DNA of 33,610 nucleotides, from positions 1 to 33,610 of the forward strand of contig CAMNCV010000094.1 of the NCBI GenBank assembly GCA_946534585.1. Direction: 5' to 3'. Shown here one piece after another: positions 1-7,421 of the stretch (its first letter is position 1; each line of letters begins with the position of its first letter). Both the position numbers and the translations under genes were made by a program. A model generated the notes under the pieces. The model saw only the letters and a program-made list of their open reading frames with translations, had not been told where the DNA came from and made no database searches. This stretch comes from an uncultured Prevotellaceae bacterium (GTDB taxonomy: Bacteria; Bacteroidota; Bacteroidia; Bacteroidales; Bacteroidaceae).

Positions 1-1
1 T

Positions 2-511
2 ACATACGAATACACTGGTTACTACACACGCAAGTATGCTCCAATGTGTTTCGCTGACGGTACACGTCAGGAGGTGGGCTTCAATCTCGGCATCGCTCAC
101 ATGAACCTGACATACTATCAGGATTGGACTATCATGCGCTATGCCGACGTGCTGCTGATGCACTCAGAGCTTACAGGCACAGCTGACGGTCTCAATCAAG
201 TACATCGTCGCTCTAACCCTGGCACGTCTGTAGAATACAGCGTGGAGAACCTGCGCAAGGAGCGCGCTATTGAGTTTGCCTTCGAGGGCATTCACTACTG
301 GGACTTGATGCGCTATGAGAAGGACGGCGCTTATGCCGGACGTGCAATCAAGGCTGCACAGAACGGTGCAAAAGTTATTACCGGTGGCAATGAGACAACG
401 GTTAATTTCGACATAGACAAATTCACAGCCAAGAAGGGACTGATGCAGATACCTAACACACAGATAACCCTTTCAGGTGGTGTGCTGACACAAAATGCCG
501 GATGGAAGTAA
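2..511 (+). CDS. SusD/RagB-family outer-membrane lipoprotein, C-terminal part (5' end outside window)
   Basis: This is the last ~169 residues of a SusD-like glycan-binding lipoprotein. SusD proteins sit on the cell surface over a SusC TonB-dependent porin and help load oligosaccharides. The frame is open to the left edge, so the visible ATG at 44 is internal. The family is recognised from the C-terminal signature: YADVLLMHSEL, a repeat-adjacent LNQVHRRS helix, then LRKERAIEFAFEGIHYWDLMRY, which is the usual 'RR.E.a.Eg.R..DL.R' block of SusD_RagB. The C-terminus (TQNAGW) is also typical. It lies 21 bp before the next lipoprotein gene, so the two are probably in one operon. The susC partner would lie to the left of the window. 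The substrate cannot be told from this fragment. Confidence 0.93.
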   Translation, partial: TYEYTGYYTRKYAPMCFADGTRQEVGFNLGIAHMNLTYYQDWTIMRYADVLLMHSELTGTADGLNQVHRRSNPGTSVEYSVENLRKERAIEFAFEGIHYWDLMRYEKDGAYAGRAIKAAQNGAKVITGGNETTVNFDIDKFTAKKGLMQIPNTQITLSGGVLTQNAGWK

Positions 512-532
512 ATCTTATAAAAGACATTCATT

Positions 533-2542
533 ATGAAACTAAAGAATATATTTTCAATGATGGCGGGCACTATGATGGCTCTTGCTTCATGCTCGCCTGA
601 CGACTATGGCTTCGGTGCGGCGCAGTATTCTGCCGACGACCTTAAAGCCCCCGACGCCTATACCGTAACAGTGGATGGCAACAGGGTATATCTGAATTCC
701 AAAATCAGCGGATGCACTCCGTTGTGGGTTACTCCTAACGGTCGTTCGCAAGACGAGGAGATTACTCTTGAACTGCCTTTCGCTGGCGAGTACGAGGTTA
801 CGTTTGGTGCAGAGACACGTGCTGGCGCAGTGTTTGGCGAGCCATATAAGTTCACTATAGCACAGAACGACTTCACCATGCTCGACAACCCACTGTGGTT
901 CTATCTTGCAGACAAGAACTACCTGAAGGGTTCACAATTCCCCGATGAGCAGACTCTTATTGAGGGCATCAGTAAGAAGTGGTATCCTGGTGATAAAGAC
1001 TACGGACTGGGCTTTGCAGGTCCGGTGATGTATATGGCTCCTTATAATCCTACTAACAAAGAAGGGGGCTATACAGCAGAGGAGGAGGCTAACCTCGTAT
1101 GTAAGCCAGTACCTTTCGGTCGTGCTAACTGGGCACCTAACTGGGACCCGGGCTTCCAGTCATGGCTTATACCAGAGGATGATCCATATCTTGACTCATA
1201 CATGGAGTTCTCAATGGATGCGACTAATGGTTGCGTAGCCAAGATGTACCGCGGTGAGAGCGGTTCTAAGGGAAGCAGCACGGGCAAGAACCTCGTTGGC
1301 AAGTTCAATCTCGGACTGATCGACAAGGAGCATCCTACAATTTCGTTCTCTGACTGCTATGCCATGCACAACATAGGTTTTGACGAAACTTGCTCCAACT
1401 ATACACAGGACATCATCATAGCAGAGTTGACTCCTTACTATCTCTGTCTTGTCACCAAGCGTACGAACTCCGAGGGAACTTGGTACTTAGTATGGAACTT
1501 TGTATCAGAGGAGGTACGCAATACCAACGGCGCCTGCATACCTGCTGAGGAGGCTGCGCTGCTGAAGACCTCAAAGCCTGTACTGCCAGAGTATGAGAAC
1601 CTGCTCACGGATCTGTTCTCGGTAGAGAATAACGGCATAACATACGTTGGCAACGGCATAACATACACCGTAAGCGAGGATGTGCCTTACGACATCATGA
1701 ACTGGAATGGTGCGCCTGCTGCCAACAAGTGGGAGACTGTGCTGAACGGTGAATACAAGTACAACTGGTCACCGGCACCTGGTGACAATACTTGGGACAA
1801 CGAGCTCGTTCTCTCCAAGGCCTCTGACGGTACCATTGCCTACGCTTATGGCGATACCGAGGGCAAGGTTACGCTGAATGGCAACACCATTACGTTCTCT
1901 GAGGGCATCACGTTCCTCACCACTTCCAATGATTTATGTAAAGTGGCTATCGAGGGCAAGACCTTCACCATACTCGAAATGAACGCTACTGAGGGCATGA
2001 CCCTTGGAATACCTAACGGCAACGACGCTAACGGTAACGTCACATCTTATATGGTGGTTAACCTCAATACCAAGCCTATAGGTGGTGGTCAGACAGGACC
2101 GTTAGTAGTAGCACTGACTGATGACTACTATGAGCACTCATGGGTGGAGAACGGTTGCCTGCGTCTCGGCTTCCACCACTATGGCGACGGCGGCACCGGC
2201 ATCTTCAAGGATGCTGCAAGCGTGAAACTCAAGAAGAACCAGACGATAAAGGTTACGTTCTCTCTCAAGAGCGGCCTCACATGGACCAAGACTCCTAAGT
2301 GTGCGCTGATTGACAACAACATCAAGACTACGTGGGAACAAGGTTGCTTCGACCTTGAAGATGCCGCTACGGTGAACACCAGCGGCGAGACCACCGTTAC
2401 ACTTACCAACAACACTGGTGCAACGCAGAAGTTTACTCCTACCTGTCTTGACCTCTCAATACAACTCGACGGATACCTTGACGGCTACGTGTCAGGCGAC
2501 ACACCAGACGTGTTTGAGAAAATATCATGCGTAATAGAATAA
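533..2542 (+). CDS. SusE/SusF-position surface lipoprotein, putative glycan-binding protein
   Basis: The 669-residue protein has a lipoprotein signal with the lipobox ending at Cys20 (LASC, then SPDD). The acidic residues after the Cys fit Bacteroidetes surface export. Residues about 40-110 form an Ig/PKD-like beta domain (TVTVDGNRVYL, then ELPFAGEYEVTFGAET). The middle is aromatic-rich (LWFYLADKNY, KWYPGDKDYG, NWAPNWDPGF), compatible with sugar stacking. Residues ~365-510 resemble the lipocalin-like module also seen in the next gene, and the last ~130 residues form a further beta-rich module. By position directly after susD it occupies the SusE/SusF slot (surface glycan-binding protein). No enzyme motif was seen. 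The ligand is unknown; the nearby GH5 suggests a beta-glucan-type chain, by inference only. Confidence 0.8.
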   Translation: MKLKNIFSMMAGTMMALASCSPDDYGFGAAQYSADDLKAPDAYTVTVDGNRVYLNSKISGCTPLWVTPNGRSQDEEITLELPFAGEYEVTFGAETRAGAVFGEPYKFTIAQNDFTMLDNPLWFYLADKNYLKGSQFPDEQTLIEGISKKWYPGDKDYGLGFAGPVMYMAPYNPTNKEGGYTAEEEANLVCKPVPFGRANWAPNWDPGFQSWLIPEDDPYLDSYMEFSMDATNGCVAKMYRGESGSKGSSTGKNLVGKFNLGLIDKEHPTISFSDCYAMHNIGFDETCSNYTQDIIIAELTPYYLCLVTKRTNSEGTWYLVWNFVSEEVRNTNGACIPAEEAALLKTSKPVLPEYENLLTDLFSVENNGITYVGNGITYTVSEDVPYDIMNWNGAPAANKWETVLNGEYKYNWSPAPGDNTWDNELVLSKASDGTIAYAYGDTEGKVTLNGNTITFSEGITFLTTSNDLCKVAIEGKTFTILEMNATEGMTLGIPNGNDANGNVTSYMVVNLNTKPIGGGQTGPLVVALTDDYYEHSWVENGCLRLGFHHYGDGGTGIFKDAASVKLKKNQTIKVTFSLKSGLTWTKTPKCALIDNNIKTTWEQGCFDLEDAATVNTSGETTVTLTNNTGATQKFTPTCLDLSIQLDGYLDGYVSGDTPDVFEKISCVIE

Positions 2543-2562
2543 CTCTTAAAGAATATACGACA

Positions 2563-5241
2563 ATGAAACATAAGATATTATCAGGCATAATGCTATTCGT
2601 CATGGCGGTGCTCGCCGCAGGCTGCTCCGACGATGATTATTCCATAAACACCACACCGCTGCTCGGTGACAACTCTGTTGTCACCGGCTCGGCGGACGTT
2701 ACGCCAGTTTCGGCAATCGTCAAAGGTTCTGTCAGCGGTCTTGACGGACAGGCTGCCAGTTCTTATTCCACAGGCTTCTACTACGGCACAGCAGCCGATG
2801 CTCTCACTGAGCGTGTAGCAGCTTCCGGCGGGCAGGAGTTTACTGCTTCTATCAGCGGTGAGCCTGGAGAGGTGATTTACTATCAGGCTTTCGTAACCCT
2901 GCAGGGCAGACTCACCTACAAGGGTGACGTGAAGAGCCTCATACTGACCGATGCCACAGCCACTACTGGCGGCGCAAGCAACGTGGAGGCTAACAAGGCA
3001 ATGCTTTTGGGTAGCGCTTCTAAATACACTGCTGACTCAAAGGTAGGTGTGGTAATCTCATGCAAGTCTGATGAAGAGTCTGTACGTGGCGGCGTGAAGT
3101 TTGAGGGTACTACTGCCGACAACTTCGACGTTACTGTCAAGGGATTGCTGCCTAACACTACCTATTATTATACCGCATACGTTGACCTCGGCGGCGGCGT
3201 TGTATATGGTGAGGTAAAGCAGTTCACTACTCCTGCACAGCAGTTTGACGTGGAGAACGACCTCGTTGACCTCGGTCTTTCTACCAAGTGGGCACGCTAC
3301 AACCTCGGTGCTTCTTCTGAGACAGAGCTCGGCGGTCTCTTCGGCTTCGGCGACATGACTGGCTACAACACCAGCATTGACCCAGCCGACTATGCTTCTA
3401 CCGACATCTACAAGACTGCGCAGGACGTTGCCAACCAGGTGTATGGCGGCAAGGTGACAATGCCTACCATAGAAGAGTTTGAGGAACTGTTCCGCTGCTG
3501 CCAGGTAGAGTGGACAGAGATGGAGAGCGTACAAGGTTATAAGTTCACTGGCCCTAACGGCAACTCTATCTTCCTTCCTGCCGCAGGCTCACGCACTGCC
3601 GCCACATTCAGCGGCGTAGGTACAGAGGGACGCTATCTCTCTGGTTCTGTCAATACTACAGACAATACATTCGCACAGAGCTATCTCTTCACCAGCGGTG
3701 GCAACGCACGCGCTACTACACCTGTATATCAGGCACTGTCAGTGCGCCCCGTTTCAGTGGCTAAGAACATACCGTTTGACAAGACCCTGCTCTGCAAGAC
3801 ATGGGAGATAGACCTTACCACCGACGGTGAGTGCAAGACATTCACAGGTCCGTCATACTTCTATGGAACAGATGACAGTTGGGCAACCATTACTAATAAT
3901 GAACCTGTTGTCGGTGACACATGGAGTTGGGAAGCAGACTTCGCTGGCAACTCATGGATAGTGGGTGGCAACGCAGCAAACTGTCAAGGTTCTATAACAT
4001 TCAATGAGGACGGCACCGTGGTAGTGAAGCACGTTGATGCAAATGGTCAGGAGACTGTAGAGAATGGTACATACACCATTGATGAGGAGAAAAAGGAGAT
4101 AACGCTGAGTAACTGTAAGGTGCTTGCTCCTGCAAACTACACTGATGACTATGTGGTAAGCCTGACCGACAACATACGTATCCTTTCACTTACTGACAAC
4201 TCATTGCAGCTTTCAGTCATCAGGGCGGCCGACCCGTGCGGGCTGAGCATCAACATGATACCACAGATGGAGAAGTATGGCTATACAGCCAAACTGACCT
4301 GCTACGGTGATGGTCCGACAGACGATGCAGAGGCATGGAGAAGTGCTACGGTATCAGTGGCTGGTGGTCAGACTGGTACATATACCGTGACATTCGATAC
4401 TGAGGTGGCACGCACCAACGGTAAAGTGTTTTTACTTGAAATCGAAGGCTTTGCCGCAGCTTATCCTAACGCTTTCGTCAAGATTGATGCCATCAAGGCC
4501 GACGGTAATGAGGTTAAGTTTGATGCCAACAAGTTCTTCTATGGCGACTTAGAAGGCAACGGCACTTTCCGCATAGAGATGGCAAACATCTGGGGCAAGG
4601 GACATAATGCAGACTGGAATGGTATTGCTGATACTCCTTTCCATGAGGGAGGCGGAGAGACAACCAACGAAACAGCTCTTGCTTTCAACAGCACCTTCGA
4701 GGTTACGTTCACCATTGTGTCGCTTGATGCACCATTGGAGTTCAACGTCAAGCAGACGGCAGTCGGTATGGAAGCAGGCTGGGTAATGCCTGGCAAATGG
4801 GGTAAGGAAAATCCTGCAGCGATAAAGGTGGAGAATGTGGATGGCAAGTACCAGCTTGTTAACACCGAAAACATCGCGCTTACACTGACCGCTGATGAAT
4901 GTGACAATGGAGTTGCACCTGCCAACGGTGCGGTAAACCTCGTTGAGGTAGCAGACATACGCAGTTTCTTCAATGGCTTCAGTGCAGAGTTGGTATCTGT
5001 CAACAACGATGGCAGCAATGTTTCGTTTGACGCATCAAAACTGAAGGCTGGCGACCTTGAGGGTAACGGCACTTTCCGTATCGAGCTTCACAATGTTTGG
5101 GGAAGCACAGCAGGTAATCCTGCTTTCGGTGGCACAACCGTGGTAGATGGCAACAACTGCGTTACCTCTCTGGGCTTCAACAACTCGACTGTTTACACCA
5201 TCGGCAACTTCTCAAAGAACCTCTTCTCGCTGCCATGGTAA
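2563..5241 (+). CDS. Large multidomain surface lipoprotein, putative glycan-binding protein of the same locus
   Basis: An 892-residue lipoprotein with lipobox Cys21 (LAAGC, then SDDD). The start at 2563 is chosen because it gives a compact signal peptide. An upstream in-frame ATG at 2527 would overlap the previous gene and add 12 poorly suited residues. Order: two FN3/Ig-like beta domains (~40-235), a block beginning DLVDLGLSTKWARYNLGA (~240-405) that resembles the Fibrobacter-paralogous/DUF1566-type module common in Bacteroidetes surface proteins, a lipocalin-like domain (~410-560, CKTWEIDL to LSLTDNSLQLSV), then two C-terminal modules that are internal duplicates sharing GDLEGNGTFRIE (DNA at 4543 and 5050). 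It follows the SusE-slot gene by 20 bp. No catalytic residues were recognised. The exact ligand is unknown. Confidence 0.75.
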   Translation: MKHKILSGIMLFVMAVLAAGCSDDDYSINTTPLLGDNSVVTGSADVTPVSAIVKGSVSGLDGQAASSYSTGFYYGTAADALTERVAASGGQEFTASISGEPGEVIYYQAFVTLQGRLTYKGDVKSLILTDATATTGGASNVEANKAMLLGSASKYTADSKVGVVISCKSDEESVRGGVKFEGTTADNFDVTVKGLLPNTTYYYTAYVDLGGGVVYGEVKQFTTPAQQFDVENDLVDLGLSTKWARYNLGASSETELGGLFGFGDMTGYNTSIDPADYASTDIYKTAQDVANQVYGGKVTMPTIEEFEELFRCCQVEWTEMESVQGYKFTGPNGNSIFLPAAGSRTAATFSGVGTEGRYLSGSVNTTDNTFAQSYLFTSGGNARATTPVYQALSVRPVSVAKNIPFDKTLLCKTWEIDLTTDGECKTFTGPSYFYGTDDSWATITNNEPVVGDTWSWEADFAGNSWIVGGNAANCQGSITFNEDGTVVVKHVDANGQETVENGTYTIDEEKKEITLSNCKVLAPANYTDDYVVSLTDNIRILSLTDNSLQLSVIRAADPCGLSINMIPQMEKYGYTAKLTCYGDGPTDDAEAWRSATVSVAGGQTGTYTVTFDTEVARTNGKVFLLEIEGFAAAYPNAFVKIDAIKADGNEVKFDANKFFYGDLEGNGTFRIEMANIWGKGHNADWNGIADTPFHEGGGETTNETALAFNSTFEVTFTIVSLDAPLEFNVKQTAVGMEAGWVMPGKWGKENPAAIKVENVDGKYQLVNTENIALTLTADECDNGVAPANGAVNLVEVADIRSFFNGFSAELVSVNNDGSNVSFDASKLKAGDLEGNGTFRIELHNVWGSTAGNPAFGGTTVVDGNNCVTSLGFNNSTVYTIGNFSKNLFSLPW

Positions 5242-5407
5242 TTGATCTCGCTTCGCTCGAAGTGAATAGTGAAAAAGTGAAAAGTGAAGAATTCAAGTTA
5301 CCATTTGACTACATTTGGTCGCATAAGATTTTTCACTTTTCACCTTTGACCTTAGACCTTCTGATCTAAGAAGTTGAGTACATACAGAACTTTGTAATAT
5401 ATATATA
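5242..5407. repeat. Heptad (AGTGAAA / TTTCACT) runs between lipoprotein and GH5 genes
   Basis: The 166-bp spacer is dominated by short repeats. Four head-to-tail AGTGAAA-like heptads run over 5261-5288, just after CTCGCTTCGCTCG. The complementary TTTCACT-type run is at 5329-5360 and decays into CACCTTTGACCTTAGACC. A third run lies inside the next gene (5458-5487). The first two runs are complementary and could fold. I saw no convincing TAnnTTTG promoter here, so the GH5 gene may be read through from the sus genes. Confidence 0.7.
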
Positions 5408-7024
5408 ATGATGAGAACAAAAGATATAAATGTAAGAAAAGTGAACCTGAAGGCATTTTTCACTTTCCACTTTTCATTTTTCACTTCATTGTTGCTGCTG
5501 GCAGTAATAATGACAGCCTGCACCAAGGACGATCCAAATCCATTGGCTGACAGCAACGGCGACTTGCTTGTGTCGGTAAACAATCTGGTGTTTACTATAG
5601 ATGGTGGCGAGACGGAGTTTACCGTCCAGGGCGGCACAGCCTTCGTGCGCTCAAGCGAAGACTGGGTTACCGTTACACGTAAGAGTGGCAACAATAAGCA
5701 ATCTACGTTCGTTGTGGTGTGCTCTGAAAATACTACTGGCGCTGAGCGCACGGCTACCATCCTTGCCAACCTCGACGGCGCATTCAAGAACATCAGTGTG
5801 ACGCAGGCTGGTCCGGCAAAGAAGGAAGAAGGCGAGTTTACCTTCCGTACAGCAGGCGAAGTGGCTAAGGATATGTACCCAGGCTGGAACCTCGGCAACA
5901 CCCTGGAGTCATGCGACGCCAACAACCTCTTCAACAATAACGGTGGCGTAGGCAGCGAGACAGGATGGCAGCCAACCAAGACCACCAAGGAAGTCATTGA
6001 CGCAGTGAAGGCTGCCGGCTTCAAGTCAGTACGCATACCATGCTCATGGATATGCGGTCACGTCAGCGGCGGCACCGAAGCAAACCCACAGATAGATGCT
6101 GCGTGGATGGCTCGCGTAAAGCAGATCGTTGACTACTGCGTGGAGGATGGTCTCTATGTAGTACTCAACGACCACTGGGACGGTGGATGGATAGAGGTGC
6201 AGGGCTTTACAAGCAACACCTCTTCATTCCGTGCCATGACCGATGCAGAGGTTGATGCTAAAATCGTTACGCTTAAGAGCCTGTGGACTGATATTGCTGA
6301 GGCCTTCAAGGGCTATGACGAGCACGTCATCTTCGCTGGCCTCAACGAGCCTTTCCAAGAGTATAACCTCTTCAACTCACGTCACGAGGCTCTCGCTCCT
6401 ATCCTTATAAAGTACAATAAAGCCTTCGTTGAGGCTGTGCGTGCCACCGGCGGCAACAATGCCAACCGCATACTTGTAGTGCAGGGACCAAGCGTCAATA
6501 CCGTTTCTACCATAAGCTACATGCCAGCAAACACATTGCCAGAGGCTGCCGGAAAACTCATGGTCGAGGTGCACTTCTATGACCCGGGTCAGTTCTGCGG
6601 CACATTCGATGCTTCAGGTGACAACGCATACTACTACTGGGGCAATGGCAATCACGGCACCAACCACAATGCCACATGGGGTGAGGAAAGCTATATGCAG
6701 GAGCAGTTTGCAAGTCTGAAGACAGCCTTCACCTCAAAGGGCTTCCCCGTAATCATTGGCGAGTATGCCGGCTTGCAGCGCACCATCACTGGCGGCGACC
6801 AGGCTAAGCACGACGCCTCGGTGAAGTATTACTACCAGTGCGTCAACGAGTATGCCACCAACAACGGCATCGTAGCATTCGCATGGGACACCAACGACGT
6901 TGCCGGACTGGGCAAGGAGAGTGGTTCTACTACCATCATCGGCCGCTCGGCAAAGAGCGTCGTAGGACAGAACGCCATGAGCGGCATCCTCGCTGGCATT
7001 GCTGCTGGTCAATGGCCACAGTGA
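5408..7024 (+). CDS. GH5-family endo-beta-glucanase-like lipoprotein with BACON domain (probably GH5_4)
   Basis: A 538-residue secreted glycoside hydrolase. After an unusually long n-region, the lipobox ends at Cys38 (VIMTAC, then TKDD). A BACON domain occupies ~52-135 (FTIDGGETEFTVQGG, SSEDWVTVT, TVTQAG-type ending). The GH5 catalytic barrel runs from ~145 to the end: GWNLGNTLE at 159-167, VRIPCSW at 208-214, NDHWDGGW at 254-261, the acid/base in GLNEP (Glu314), and the nucleophile in VIIGEYAG (Glu452). Order and motifs best fit GH5_4-type endoglucanase/xyloglucanase, but the subfamily is inferred. It is anchored on the cell surface behind the Sus genes, where it would cut the polymer before import. 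The signal-peptide codons at 5458-5487 consist of TTTCACT-like heptads matching the spacer upstream. Confidence 0.9.
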   Translation: MMRTKDINVRKVNLKAFFTFHFSFFTSLLLLAVIMTACTKDDPNPLADSNGDLLVSVNNLVFTIDGGETEFTVQGGTAFVRSSEDWVTVTRKSGNNKQSTFVVVCSENTTGAERTATILANLDGAFKNISVTQAGPAKKEEGEFTFRTAGEVAKDMYPGWNLGNTLESCDANNLFNNNGGVGSETGWQPTKTTKEVIDAVKAAGFKSVRIPCSWICGHVSGGTEANPQIDAAWMARVKQIVDYCVEDGLYVVLNDHWDGGWIEVQGFTSNTSSFRAMTDAEVDAKIVTLKSLWTDIAEAFKGYDEHVIFAGLNEPFQEYNLFNSRHEALAPILIKYNKAFVEAVRATGGNNANRILVVQGPSVNTVSTISYMPANTLPEAAGKLMVEVHFYDPGQFCGTFDASGDNAYYYWGNGNHGTNHNATWGEESYMQEQFASLKTAFTSKGFPVIIGEYAGLQRTITGGDQAKHDASVKYYYQCVNEYATNNGIVAFAWDTNDVAGLGKESGSTTIIGRSAKSVVGQNAMSGILAGIAAGQWPQ

Positions 7025-7079
7025 TAAGGACTTGACATAAAACGCTTGCAAACAAGACAACAGTTTGCGATGCAATATA

Positions 7080-7126
7080 AATTAGCCGTTGGTTATCAAT
7101 GTTTCAATGATAGTCAACGGCTAATT
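7080..7126 (+). terminator. Hairpin after GH5 gene, probable terminator
   Basis: A 12-bp perfect stem, AATTAGCCGTTG pairing with CAACGGCTAATT, encloses a partly paired loop. It lies 56 bp after the GH5 stop. It has no T-run, so termination efficiency is uncertain. Confidence 0.6.
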
Positions 7127-7172
7127 AGCGTAGAGATATGCACCGATAACAAATCATTTTTTTTTAGAAAGA

Positions 7173-7204
7173 TTTGCTTATATGCTTTTTTTTTCTTAAA
7201 TTTG
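7173..7204 (+). promoter_or_regulatory. Bacteroidetes-type promoter for the pectate lyase gene
   Basis: TTTG at 7173-7176 and TAAATTTG at 7197-7204, separated by 20 nt, match the Bacteroidetes primary-sigma pattern TTTG-N19-21-TAnnTTTG. Predicted start of transcription is near 7210, leaving a leader of about 210 nt. Confidence 0.7.
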
Positions 7205-7281
7205 CAAAGTTGAGAAAACTATGAATTGCACATAAGAGCAAAAATACTGTGTATTTGTCTATGTTACAGCAGGTTATAATC

Positions 7282-7369
7282 GCATAGCGATTACCTGGTA
7301 ATAGGATAGCAATTACACGGTAATCGGATAGCGATTGTAACGTAAGTGCATAGCGATTACAGATATAAG
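7282..7369 (+). repeat. Four tandem 22-bp repeats in the pectate lyase leader
   Basis: Four contiguous 22-bp units start at 7282, 7304, 7326 and 7348. The shared core is ATAGCGATTACNNGGTAAT, itself dyad-like (ATTACC/GGTAAT). Unit 1 is the most palindromic; units 3 and 4 are degenerate at their right ends. The same family occurs in reverse orientation at 20095-20160. Confidence 0.8.
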
Positions 7370-7421
7370 GCAATGCTCCATAAAAATCATCTCACGGATA
7401 AAAACTAAAAAACACAATATA

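Larger units (their letters stand above)
7025..7421. other. Intergenic region and leader of the pectate lyase gene
   Basis: This 397-bp gap holds, in order, a hairpin closing the GH5 transcript (7080-7126), a promoter (7173-7204), and an approximately 210-nt transcribed leader that contains four 22-bp tandem repeats (7282-7369) before the ATG at 7422. No tRNA, riboswitch fold or small ORF with coding character was recognised. Confidence 0.6.

Noticed and set aside
2527..2562. Upstream ATG for the large lipoprotein
   Set aside because: It would overlap the preceding gene and place 12 polar residues before an otherwise ideal lipoprotein signal; the ATG at 2563 was preferred.
4539..5072. 177-residue minus-strand ORF opposite the large lipoprotein
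   Set aside because: Ser/Pro-rich composition typical of antisense reading; the two copies of LPS(R/K)SP mirror the duplicated GDLEGNG on the + strand.
5293..6036. 247-residue ORF on the minus strand across the GH5 start
   Set aside because: It is the shadow of the GH5 and spacer sequence. Its end is encoded by the heptad repeats (KWKVKN-type), and it matches no family, whereas the + strand frame has clear GH5 motifs.
7282..7369. Repeat cluster as a CRISPR array
   Set aside because: The 22-bp units are directly contiguous with no unique spacers, and no cas genes are present.
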